Assembly: GCF_007752135.1 (NCBI RefSeq)
Contig: NZ_CP036298.1
Location: forward strand, 1,550,001-1,614,000
Direction: 5' to 3'
Length of the DNA: 64,000 bases
DNA from: Aureliella helgolandensis
GTDB lineage: Bacteria > Planctomycetota > Planctomycetia > Pirellulales > Pirellulaceae
Part shown: positions 1 to 7,913 of the stretch, piece after piece
Layout of the letters: every line of letters starts with the position of its first letter
Position numbering within the stretch: position 1 is the stretch's first letter
Program-made: the position numbers and the translations under genes
The notes under the pieces: model-generated
Told to the model about the DNA's origin: nothing
What the model saw: only the letters and a program-made list of their open reading frames with translations
The model's database searches: none

Positions 1-108
1 GTACAGGGCGAGCGATCCGTCGGGACGAACAACGATGTCGCCCGGTTCGTAAGCGGCGGTGGCTGCGAATGGGTAGCGACCGTCGGGATAGATGATTTTG
101 GCTTCCAT
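1..108 (-). CDS. Partial phage decoration/DUF2190-like protein
   Basis: The N-terminal 36 codons are in the window and the gene runs off the left edge. The start is ATG at 108; an AAAAAGG purine run lies 11 bases upstream. An in-frame GTG further upstream is possible. The visible residues (a YPDGRYPF segment, then AAYEPGDIVV) resemble the start of DUF2190-type capsid decoration proteins, which are small beta-rich proteins encoded beside major capsid genes. It is the last minus-strand gene visible after the capsid fusion and the 176-residue protein, which fits a head-module role. The family call is a resemblance only, because too little sequence is present. Confidence 0.45.
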   Translation of the reverse strand, partial: MEAKIIYPDGRYPFAATAAYEPGDIVVRPDGSLALY

Positions 109-170
109 TGGAATCACAGCCTTTTTCACAGGGGGGGAGCGGGAGTGGATTGTTGCGGGCTGACGGCCCG

Positions 171-701
171 CTATGTGATCAGGCCGGCGGCCTGCAATTG
201 TGCAATGATCTTTTTGTTGGTTTCGCGCCCCACGCCGTCTAGTAGCTCAAACGACTTGTGCGTGGTGTAGTGCTCGGCCGCATCGGCCAGCGTGACAATT
301 CCCACTTTGGCCAATCCTCGGCGCGTCGGTTCCGGGTAGTGGTCGAACACAGTGGGCTCGTCGGAGTCGTCCCCGGAATTGTCCCCGGAGTTATCTGGTT
401 CGGCTTCGGCAACTGGCTCGCTAGCCGCGGCTTCTGGTTCGGGATTGGGGGCGATGGGGTCGGTCGCATCGGCCCCCGGCCCGTGTGTGGGAGCAAGTTC
501 GATTGTTTCCAACTCTTCACCTTCCTCATCTTCGGCATCGATTTCGAGCAGCTCCGCATGATTGAATTGCAGCAACTGCAACACCTTGCGGATCGGCAGA
601 TCGCATTGCAGTTCGAGCGTGACCAAATCGTCCTCCGGTGTCAGCGTTTGCCCGGCAATTAGAATTGGCCGTTTCGTGTGGAGTGCGTATCGTTTGACCA
701 T
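171..701 (-). CDS. Acidic phage-module protein with C-terminal helix-hairpin-helix-like domain
   Basis: This 176-residue protein has three parts. Residues 1-55 form a small alpha/beta head (MVKRYALHTKRPILI). Residues 56-120 are a strongly acidic, proline-rich linker with an NSGD repeat. Residues 125-174 resemble a helix-hairpin-helix or RNA polymerase alpha C-terminal fold (GLAKVGIVTLADA, then LDGVGRETNKKII). It lies between the capsid fusion gene and the partial decoration-like gene on the same strand, so a head-completion or DNA-contact role is inferred. I do not recognise a named family over the full length. The acidic linker agrees with a flexible virion or scaffold protein. Confidence 0.6.
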   Translation of the reverse strand: MVKRYALHTKRPILIAGQTLTPEDDLVTLELQCDLPIRKVLQLLQFNHAELLEIDAEDEEGEELETIELAPTHGPGADATDPIAPNPEPEAAASEPVAEAEPDNSGDNSGDDSDEPTVFDHYPEPTRRGLAKVGIVTLADAAEHYTTHKSFELLDGVGRETNKKIIAQLQAAGLIT

Positions 702-828
702 GGTCGAAATTCCTGCAGTGGATCAGTAAAGCAGCGGAGCGCTAAAGTGGTTCAGTGGTGCGGGAGGCTGGCGAACCATACCTCCCGCACCTTCGCGGGG
801 TTGTGCGAGTTTTAGCCGGTGACGAGTT

Positions 829-3267
829 TTAGCCGGTGACATTCACACGCACGGTGCCAACACGGCGTTGGAACGCGGCACCGACATCCAGGAAGATGTC
901 CCAGTAGAGGCCCCATTCCCCTTCGGTCAGGATGCCACGTCGAGTGATCGGGCCGCGGTTCGTGCCCCGCCGAAACGCCAGCTTGACCGAACGTTTGTCA
1001 CCGGTGGCGAATGCGTAGAGCGAATCGGGCGTTCCGGCAATTGCGGCCTCGTCATTGGCTGGGTCGTCAACTCCCAAGTCGATCGCAGTATCCTCGACAA
1101 CACGGTAGGCATTGCGGTGAGGGTTGACGGCATGGTTGATCGTTTCCGATCCGATCTGGATTTTGGCGGCTGGGCTCTGCGTCAGTCCGGCTGCGATCAC
1201 GCCACCCGCAACTTGGATTCGCCGCTTGCCAATTTTCTTGGCTCCGAGGGCAACGCCCATGGCCGTCACACCATCGGTGTCGAATGCAGCAACGTCGATG
1301 TCGTTTCCGTCGGTCGAGTTGTAGCGAGCTTTGCCATCGGACAAATTGTCGGTGCGGAGAATTTCCGCCCAGACGATATCGGCGACCATTTGCTTGGCGG
1401 TCTTGCCGAGCTCTTCGGGCATGTGGCCGGCAATGCCAAAGCTATCGTTGATCATCGCCAGGTCGGTCAGCTTGAGCACTCCGGCGTAGCGTTCGGCGGC
1501 AACGCTCTGCAGCGTTGGATCGTCGACGTTCAACGTGGCTGCCTTGCCGGGGTTCTTCTTGCTCTGCTTGACCATGCGGCCGACGCCAGTCATGTCGGCG
1601 TCTTTGTGGTCGCGGTGATCCATCACGTCGACGATATCCACAAACTGCTCGTACGCGCTGTAGGCCAGGGCGTAGCTGTTGAGCAGTTGCATGTGCACGA
1701 CCGAGCCGTAAAGGGCGGTGAATCCACCGGAGGCGAACGCCCGTTCGATCAACTGCGTTTCGTCGTAGACCCGTTCGCCCGTTTCCTGCTCAATCACCAA
1801 TTCGGCGAGCCGCATTAGAGTCAGGTTTCGCAGGCCACGTTGACCAGCGATGTCGAACGCTTGCTCCAGGGCGTCGCGTCGCTGGCCGGTGGCGGGTTGA
1901 TTGCAGATCCAATCGGATTGGAACTCTCTGCGGCCGCCCACCGACCGAGCCAGATCGCTGGTCAGGAACGGAGAATCGGGGCGAATGCCAGCTCGCTCGA
2001 GCAGAGCCGCATGCAGGACTCGCAAATTGAGCTGCTCGGATCCACGCACATGGCCCGCTGGGGGAACTCCGGTTTGGCGTCCGGTGCGGATTGCTTCCAG
2101 GAATCGCCCTTGAGCCGCCTCGACGGTGATTCCCTCGTTTTCAGCCGCACGGACGACCGTTTCGGAAACCTCGGGATGCTGGGCGGCCAATTCGCGGATC
2201 GCGGTAATGCGAGCTCGCTCGGCGGCGATCGCTTCGTTGGACGCCGTTCGGAGGTGCGTTTGCAGTTGCTCGGCGGTGAGTGAGTCGCTGCGCTGGCCAC
2301 CGTCGGTGGGAGCTGGATTGGTCGAATCGGTGCCAGTTGCTCCAGCTCCGGTTCCTCCGCTTCCCTCACCACTGCGTGTTCCAGTGGTGGCAGAGCCCTT
2401 GACCTTGGCGGATGATACCTCGAACGCCACGCCATCGGACTTGCAATAGTTGGCCAGTTCGTTCAGCTGTGCGGAGGTTAGCACGCCACCGCGAGCCCAC
2501 TCGAGAGCGGCGTCGGTATCGGTGACAGTGGACGCCAGGCCCAACCCGTGCAGAAATCGTAGGAATTGTTTCATGGTATCCTCTGCCGTTTCGAAAGTAC
2601 GTCCAGCGGTCGCTGGTGGGGTAGCTGATTGCTCAGCGAAAAATTCTAAAGTCGTCGCATCTGCCGTCCCTTGCGACTTGAGCTTGGCTCGTGCATCGGC
2701 TGGGATCACTACGACCGAAACCTCTCGCAATCGCCATCGGAAAACGATCCGCAGAGAGCGATCCTTGGGGGCGGTGTACGATTTGCCTTTGACGGTCTGC
2801 GTTTCCCCGGCGGGAATCGTCACGTAGTCCTTGGCCGTGTAGTCGTAGCCGATCGAGACCCGCCGCAAGTGCCCTTGTTTGACGCGTCGCCAGATCGATT
2901 CGGCCGTATCGTCGAGCTCGGTACCGAACTCGAGCCAGCCGTCGAGGCGATCATTGGCCACCACTGGCTCGATCACCGATCCGAGGATCGAGGTTACCGA
3001 GTATTGGTTGTGGTCGCGCAGCAGTGGCGTTTGCTCCTCGTACTCAGCACCATCCATGCGGAGGATTTCGAGCACGATTTCGCCACGCCGCCAATCGTAG
3101 ACCGCCACGGGATCTTCCGTGGTGAGCACCGATTGGATGCGTCGATTCTCTTCGTCGAGCGTTTTGGGCGTGAGGACCGCCGCGCGCGTGATTACCGGAA
3201 CTGGTTCGCTACGTGTGGAGCGGACCAGGTCACGGAATTGATCGGCGAGTTGGGAGTGTGTGGCCAT
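829..3267 (-). CDS. Prohead protease / major capsid protein fusion
   Basis: This 812-residue polyprotein-like gene joins a prohead maturation protease to a major capsid protein. Residues 1-205 resemble the U35 (HK97-type) prohead protease: His86 sits in an LRDHN motif followed by ILGSV, and Ser138 sits in RRVSIGYDY; these are the expected catalytic positions. A low-complexity Gly/Ser/Thr linker follows around residues 290-330, then a charged helical segment to about 405 that could act as internal scaffold. The remainder, from about residue 470, resembles the Mu gpT-type major head subunit, with conserved stretches around LMRLAELVIE and VDIVDVMDHRDHK. The protease would free the capsid domain during prohead maturation. 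It starts 45 bp after the tape-measure-like gene ends. Such fusions are known in temperate phages; the exact cleavage site cannot be seen. Confidence 0.85.
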   Translation of the reverse strand: MATHSQLADQFRDLVRSTRSEPVPVITRAAVLTPKTLDEENRRIQSVLTTEDPVAVYDWRRGEIVLEILRMDGAEYEEQTPLLRDHNQYSVTSILGSVIEPVVANDRLDGWLEFGTELDDTAESIWRRVKQGHLRRVSIGYDYTAKDYVTIPAGETQTVKGKSYTAPKDRSLRIVFRWRLREVSVVVIPADARAKLKSQGTADATTLEFFAEQSATPPATAGRTFETAEDTMKQFLRFLHGLGLASTVTDTDAALEWARGGVLTSAQLNELANYCKSDGVAFEVSSAKVKGSATTGTRSGEGSGGTGAGATGTDSTNPAPTDGGQRSDSLTAEQLQTHLRTASNEAIAAERARITAIRELAAQHPEVSETVVRAAENEGITVEAAQGRFLEAIRTGRQTGVPPAGHVRGSEQLNLRVLHAALLERAGIRPDSPFLTSDLARSVGGRREFQSDWICNQPATGQRRDALEQAFDIAGQRGLRNLTLMRLAELVIEQETGERVYDETQLIERAFASGGFTALYGSVVHMQLLNSYALAYSAYEQFVDIVDVMDHRDHKDADMTGVGRMVKQSKKNPGKAATLNVDDPTLQSVAAERYAGVLKLTDLAMINDSFGIAGHMPEELGKTAKQMVADIVWAEILRTDNLSDGKARYNSTDGNDIDVAAFDTDGVTAMGVALGAKKIGKRRIQVAGGVIAAGLTQSPAAKIQIGSETINHAVNPHRNAYRVVEDTAIDLGVDDPANDEAAIAGTPDSLYAFATGDKRSVKLAFRRGTNRGPITRRGILTEGEWGLYWDIFLDVGAAFQRRVGTVRVNVTG

Positions 3268-3312
3268 TCGAGCAGTGTGCCCGAGTTTCCCCCCGCGTCC
3301 CGCGCGTACGCC

Positions 3313-5226
3313 CTAGGGTTGCAGATTGTTGACCGCCCCAGTGGCCGGTTGCGGGTTGGCCGGTGGTGCTTCAGGTTGGTCTTGCATGGCTTCATTGCTC
3401 GCCGCGATCGACTCGACCATGCGTTTCATCCCTGCGTTGAACTCCTCGTCCGCAAACCGTTCTCGCACGGTTCCGGCGTTGGCGACGGCCGAGCGTTGTC
3501 GCTCCAGTGCGGTTTGCACTCCTCCGCTATCGAGTGCACCTATTCCGCCCTGTGCAGCGAGCACTTGCTCGATGTTCTTGACCTGCTGGTCGATCAACAC
3601 GAGCTTGGTCTCGTCGCCTGCCTGGATTCCATCGCCACGCAATCGTCCCGCCCGCAGCAAGAGCGTTCGCACGGCCGATGCTCCTTCCTCGGCCGCAGTC
3701 GATCCGGTGAGCCCCCCATACGCCGAGAAATCTCCGCGAGCCGCCAAGAACCCATCGATCCCGGCCGGCAACGTTTTTCCCAGAGTTTCGCTGGTGATCT
3801 CGCGAATTAGGTCCAGCGTGGCCCCTTCGGTATCTTCCAAATTCTTGGCGTTGAATGCCGCTTTAGATCTATTTTCTGCTGAAGCAATTGCGAGCGGGGA
3901 GGTTGCGCCATGAATCTGCCCCACGACCTTATCGTACTCTCCGCGGCCTAGACTGACGGACTCAACGCCGCTGGCTACGTTGCGAGATAACTCGGACGTC
4001 GGGTCTAGGAGCGACTCAACAGCAATTTTGGCGGCCCCACCGCCTAGCACCGAAGAGAGAAATTTCTCTTGGATTTCCTTACTACTATTGCGCAATAACT
4101 CTAATCGGCCCAATGTGGAACCCGGATCATCCACTTTATCCTTTGCGAACGCTCGCAACTGAGGTTCTAGGTCTCGAAGTGCCGTAGCGGAAATATCACC
4201 AGTTTTGTCGTTTAGCTGCTTGGTTAAGCTTCCAAATAAAGCCGCCGTTTCCCGGACTTTTACCTCAGGGGCTGCCTCAGAAGCAGCGGCGCTAATTGCA
4301 AATAACTTAGGGAGTTGTTCTGCGAGCTTAGCGGGGTCTTTGACTGCCGAGATATTGCCTGCAGTTAGTAGTAAGTTCAGGCCCTGGATTGGATCATTTG
4401 TGCCTGTATACCGACCAACTGTGTGTGCCGCCGCCGACAAATCGTCGAGTGCTTCTGGTGAATTCGTTGTGAGGCTAGCCGCCGCGCGAACTGCCGCGAC
4501 TACCTGTTTTTCATCGGCGCCAACCGAGACTGTAGCCCCCACGGCGTCATTCAGCGAGGATACGTCGGGAAACCCTGCGTCTCTGGCGATGTTCGGGATT
4601 TCAACCTTGAGGAGTTCAGACTGCTGAATGGCAGTTAGCCCCACAGAGTTTTTGTGGAAATCCTGCTGGGACCTCGCAAGAGCAATCTGTGCATCCTTGG
4701 CCTCTTTCAGCAGGTCGCGCTGCTGTTTGAGATACCCGTTGACGGCTTGAATCGCTTCCGACACACCCACGTAAGCACTCGCAATTCCCGCGATTTGCCC
4801 GACCGCCGACTTGCCAAACCGCTGGAAAATCGATTCGCCTTTGTTGCCTGCGTCCTGCATGTTCGAGACCAGCTTGCGAGCAGCGGCCGCCGATTCCGGA
4901 TCGATCAAATCCAGCTTGGCGACCACACTCTCGATCGACTTCTCGCCGATCTTGCCCGCTTCTACCAAGTGCTTGCGGAGCTCCTCCGATGCCTGGCGTC
5001 CCTCCGGCCCAAGAGTGTTGAGTTCCTTCAACAGGCCCTTGAGTGTCTTTTCGGCCTCGGCCTCGACCTTGGCTAGGGCGTCCTTCATCTGGATCCCAGC
5101 AGCATCACCTTGCACACCGGTGTCGCGCAGCTTCCGCTCGAGCTCGAGTTGCTTTTGAATGACGTTGTCGAGCGATTTGAGCAGTTTTGCCTCGTCGCCC
5201 GTCAGTTCTACGATTTGCGTCGCCAT
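3313..5226 (-). CDS. Tape-measure-like phage tail protein
   Basis: The 637-residue product opens with a long alpha-helical, coiled-coil-prone segment (residues 1-130, rich in Lys, Glu and Leu). A small Gly/Ala-rich hydrophobic stretch near 135-160 (VGQIAGIASAYVGVSEAI) follows, then a long helical body. This layout is typical of tail tape-measure proteins, which set tail length. It has no enzyme motif. It is short for a tape measure. The coding region from about 3840 to 4640 is visibly richer in A and T than both flanks, as if this part had a different origin. It starts 86 bp from the divergent helix-turn-helix gene and is followed 45 bp later by the protease/capsid fusion. The function is inferred from composition and context. 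Confidence 0.6.
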   Translation of the reverse strand: MATQIVELTGDEAKLLKSLDNVIQKQLELERKLRDTGVQGDAAGIQMKDALAKVEAEAEKTLKGLLKELNTLGPEGRQASEELRKHLVEAGKIGEKSIESVVAKLDLIDPESAAAARKLVSNMQDAGNKGESIFQRFGKSAVGQIAGIASAYVGVSEAIQAVNGYLKQQRDLLKEAKDAQIALARSQQDFHKNSVGLTAIQQSELLKVEIPNIARDAGFPDVSSLNDAVGATVSVGADEKQVVAAVRAAASLTTNSPEALDDLSAAAHTVGRYTGTNDPIQGLNLLLTAGNISAVKDPAKLAEQLPKLFAISAAASEAAPEVKVRETAALFGSLTKQLNDKTGDISATALRDLEPQLRAFAKDKVDDPGSTLGRLELLRNSSKEIQEKFLSSVLGGGAAKIAVESLLDPTSELSRNVASGVESVSLGRGEYDKVVGQIHGATSPLAIASAENRSKAAFNAKNLEDTEGATLDLIREITSETLGKTLPAGIDGFLAARGDFSAYGGLTGSTAAEEGASAVRTLLLRAGRLRGDGIQAGDETKLVLIDQQVKNIEQVLAAQGGIGALDSGGVQTALERQRSAVANAGTVRERFADEEFNAGMKRMVESIAASNEAMQDQPEAPPANPQPATGAVNNLQP

Positions 5227-5312
5227 GGCTGTTCCCGTGTGAAATTTGCGGCAGTCTGTAGCATTCTTGCCAGGTCCGTTCTAGTGTCCCATGCGTCCAC
5301 TGAGGGTATAAT

Positions 5313-5786
5313 GTGCGGACTTTTCCAACGCGGGCCCCGGGGATTGGTGCTATTGCTGCAGATTTGCCGCCGGACGACACTCTCTTTTTGCGCCGCATGT
5401 TGGCCGATCGTGTGCAGAATCGTGGCCATACGATCAAGCACATCGCCAACACGACTCGTATTTCACGCAATCGCCTCTTGCAGATCGCCCGCGACTCTGG
5501 GTTGCACTACCGATGCAAGTTGCCAACTCAGGCACAAGTCGACCAAGCATTGAGCGGCGTGCTGCGCGAGGGACTGAGTTGCAAAGGGGCGGCCCTCAAA
5601 GCTGGCATGAGCAAATCGGCGGTCCACCGCCTGGTGCAAGCGGCGCGCAATCGCCACATCGATTCCGCCGGGCCGGTGCGATACTTCCAACGCACGTGGA
5701 GGTGCCCAGACCATGGCCTGGTCGGTTTGGTGCCTTGCGTCGCATGCCTGGCGATGGGAAATCCGGGGTTACCCGAAGAGTTCTAG
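5313..5786 (+). CDS. Two-HTH, zinc-ribbon-like phage regulator
   Basis: The frame encodes 157 residues from GTG 5313, but an ATG at 5397 is an equally likely start because a TATAAT sequence sits at 5307-5312. Two helix-turn-helix-like segments are visible: IKHIANTTRISRNRLLQIA near residues 41-60 and KGAALKAGMSKSAVHRLV near 91-108. The C-terminus has CPDH, then PCVAC, a four-ligand zinc-ribbon pattern. DNA binding is therefore likely. It is the first plus-strand gene of the island, diverging from the tape-measure-like gene, a usual place for a regulator. It could alternatively be a remnant of a transposase DNA-binding domain. The last codons carry one copy of a 16-bp repeat that recurs at 7825. 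Confidence 0.6.
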   Translation: MRTFPTRAPGIGAIAADLPPDDTLFLRRMLADRVQNRGHTIKHIANTTRISRNRLLQIARDSGLHYRCKLPTQAQVDQALSGVLREGLSCKGAALKAGMSKSAVHRLVQAARNRHIDSAGPVRYFQRTWRCPDHGLVGLVPCVACLAMGNPGLPEEF

Positions 5787-5795
5787 TGGGACGCC
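5780..5795 (+). repeat. 16-bp direct repeat, copy 1, over a stop codon
   Basis: The sequence GTTCTAGTGGGACGCC covers the TAG stop of the preceding gene and recurs exactly at 7825-7840, again over the stop of a gene. The pair brackets the secreted protease gene and the packaging-type gene. Confidence 0.8.
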
Positions 5796-5879
5796 GCGCG
5801 GGACAAATCAAAACTAGTGGGATTGTCTAGCGAATTCAGTTCGCGCTTCAGTTGCCACTCGTTCTATAAGGATTTACCC

Positions 5880-7121
5880 GTGAAACCATTCGCACTTGCC
5901 ATGATTGCGATACTCGCAATCACGGAGTTTGCCGGGCTGGCTTCGGCGCAGCTCCTTCCCTGGCGTCGACAGGCTCAAACAAGTACTTCCGCACAATATG
6001 CCACTTGCCCACCTGGAACGGTGTGCCCTTCTCCCGGAACGCTCTACGATTCCGGACAGGTTGTTACGGCTCAATTTGATCCTGGACCCCTCGCCGTCTC
6101 GCCAGTCGCTCGTCGCGAGACCCCCGAGGTCACCGAAACTGCCGAGGTGGAAGCGGATCATCCCCACACCCGATGTATTTACAACGGCAGTTGCGGCTCT
6201 GGAACGATCTGTGGGGCCGACGGCAATGGTAGCTTCATTGTCACCAATGCCCACGTGACCGGGACACAATTGGGGAGGGTTGTCTCTGTCGATTGCGTCG
6301 TCAATGGCGGGCAAAGGCGACTCACTGGGCGCACCGTGATGACAGGTTACTCTGACAGTCGGATGGTGGATTTCTCAATCGTCTATGTGGAGGGATTATC
6401 AAGCAAACGCTATATGCCAATGCTGAAATCCGAACCCGATAGTCCTCCGTTCGGTACCACAGGCTCTCCTCGCTGCGTTTGGCCTTTGGTCGTAAAGCAG
6501 TTCAACGATGCCCGCAACTACGGAGATGGCTTGATCACCGGAACGCCCAATGCGATCGGTGGCCAATCTGGATCCGCGATCTACAACAGCAAAGGACAAC
6601 AGATTGCTTTGTTGACTTGGTCGATTGGCAATCGCTGTGCTGGCCAAAAAACGTCAAAGCTGTGGCAGGTAGCCAGTCAACGCAACATGCACTTGGCCGA
6701 TTTGCGTCCTCAGGGGTTGAGCGAACTTAGCGATGGAGACGGCGAACGACCTGATACAAGTGAGGGCATTTTCGGCTCCTGTGCGCTGATCGAAACGTCT
6801 GAACGTTACCGGCCAGAGACCGCTAGCGTACTAGCTTCAATTGCCGGAAGCGCGATGGAAGATATGCCGATCTGGGTCGTCCCTGATGGGGAGGGGCCTA
6901 CCGATCCGGATTGTCCACCATGCCCACCATGTCCGGATTGCAAGCCAGATTGCCCGCCAGGCGATGATTGCATGGTTGTGACGCAGAACGAACGCGAGTT
7001 GATTGAGTTTCTGCGGGCACAGCGTACCGCCTTTGGTGACGGGGAGAAGGCTTTCGACTGGGCTAAGATCATCAGTTTGATATTGGAACTGATCCGAGAG
7101 ATCCAGGAAGGCCGCGGCTAG
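5880..7121 (+). CDS. Secreted trypsin-like serine protease
   Basis: The start is GTG 5880, preceded by AAGGA seven bases upstream. The 413-residue product has a signal peptide (hydrophobic residues 4-22, likely cut after ASA at 21-23). A chymotrypsin-fold protease domain follows: His125 in TNAHV, Asp164 in MVDFSIV and Ser230 in GGQSGSAIYN form the expected triad. Several cysteines (43, 49, 99, 105, 111, 139, 199) suggest disulfides and an extracytoplasmic location. After residue 330 comes a Cys/Pro-rich stretch of repeated CPPCP units, then a short helical tail ending in LILELIREIQEG. It sits among phage structural genes, so it may be cargo or a virion-associated enzyme. Its substrate is unknown. 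Confidence 0.8.
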   Translation: MKPFALAMIAILAITEFAGLASAQLLPWRRQAQTSTSAQYATCPPGTVCPSPGTLYDSGQVVTAQFDPGPLAVSPVARRETPEVTETAEVEADHPHTRCIYNGSCGSGTICGADGNGSFIVTNAHVTGTQLGRVVSVDCVVNGGQRRLTGRTVMTGYSDSRMVDFSIVYVEGLSSKRYMPMLKSEPDSPPFGTTGSPRCVWPLVVKQFNDARNYGDGLITGTPNAIGGQSGSAIYNSKGQQIALLTWSIGNRCAGQKTSKLWQVASQRNMHLADLRPQGLSELSDGDGERPDTSEGIFGSCALIETSERYRPETASVLASIAGSAMEDMPIWVVPDGEGPTDPDCPPCPPCPDCKPDCPPGDDCMVVTQNERELIEFLRAQRTAFGDGEKAFDWAKIISLILELIREIQEGRG

Positions 7122-7207
7122 TTGCCGGGCTGCGGTCCGAGGCGGTAGAATTCTTCGCTAAGCCTGGCACCCAGGCCGCGAAATCCGCGTAGTGTTCGCA
7201 ACTATGA

Positions 7208-7831
7208 ATGGCGAAGAAAAAAGCCGCGGCGAAAGCAGAGTCGAACGATGATGCGCGCCTCCTCGCCGCGTACCAAGCTCGCATCCGACAGCTGCAAGGC
7301 AGCCCGCTCCGGCGCCAAGACATTCGCGATATCGAATGGCTAGACGCCCGCGTACGTGCTGAGGCAATCGCCGCTTGGCGATCGGCCGTTCCCAAGGGCG
7401 AGTATTGCCAACTGGCTGGCCGGCAGCACAAACTGATCGACGATGCGGCGGACAACTACCGGTTGCCGCTCCGCGGGGCGTCGGTCAATCTCCGCGAGGC
7501 GCTCACCGCCCTGCACGATTTGATCGCCGCCAATTCCCATCGACTCCGCAGCGAATTAGGGGACGATCGCGACGAGCTCGAGGCGGAGAAACTCCGCCAG
7601 CAGATCGTCGGACTCGAACGCGACAACGAACGCAAGTTGATCGATTTGCAATTCTCCAAAGGGGACGCGATCCCCAAGGCCGCCGTGCGATCGGCCTTGG
7701 TCGCACTCGCCGCAAAGCTTCGCACCCTGGGGCAAACTCTCGCTCGCATCGATCCGGAGGCTCGAAAAGCACTGAACGATTTCCTCGAGGCCCTGGCCAC
7801 GGAAATCGAGGATGGCGAACTGTCGTTCTAG
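7208..7831 (+). CDS. Packaging-type phage protein (terminase small subunit-like)
   Basis: This 207-residue, mostly helical protein has a basic N-terminus (MAKKKAAAKA), a central segment with KGEYCQLAGRQHKLIDD, and a long C-terminal coiled coil containing LEAEKLRQQIVGLERDNERK. The arrangement of an N-terminal DNA-binding-like part followed by a coiled coil is that of Nu1-type small terminase or packaging proteins common in planctomycete prophages. No large terminase is in the window. The gene ends on the second copy of the 16-bp repeat and is followed 82 bp later by the tail-tube-like gene. The assignment rests on architecture and context. Confidence 0.55.
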   Translation: MAKKKAAAKAESNDDARLLAAYQARIRQLQGSPLRRQDIRDIEWLDARVRAEAIAAWRSAVPKGEYCQLAGRQHKLIDDAADNYRLPLRGASVNLREALTALHDLIAANSHRLRSELGDDRDELEAEKLRQQIVGLERDNERKLIDLQFSKGDAIPKAAVRSALVALAAKLRTLGQTLARIDPEARKALNDFLEALATEIEDGELSF

Positions 7832-7840
7832 TGGGACGCC
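7825..7840 (+). repeat. 16-bp direct repeat, copy 2, over a stop codon
   Basis: This is an exact second copy of the 5780-5795 sequence, covering the TAG stop of the packaging-type gene. In both genes the last codon before the stop is TTC (Phe). Confidence 0.8.
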
Positions 7841-7913
7841 TGGCCAGCGGTGGTCATCATGCAGACTGCTAACACGCAAACGATGATTCGATCCCATAAA
7901 TGCAGGTTGCCAC

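Noticed and set aside
5284-5312. Full sigma-70 promoter at TATAAT 5307-5312
   Set aside because: No -35 box is found at 16-18 bases; the TATAAT is noted but a promoter is not claimed.
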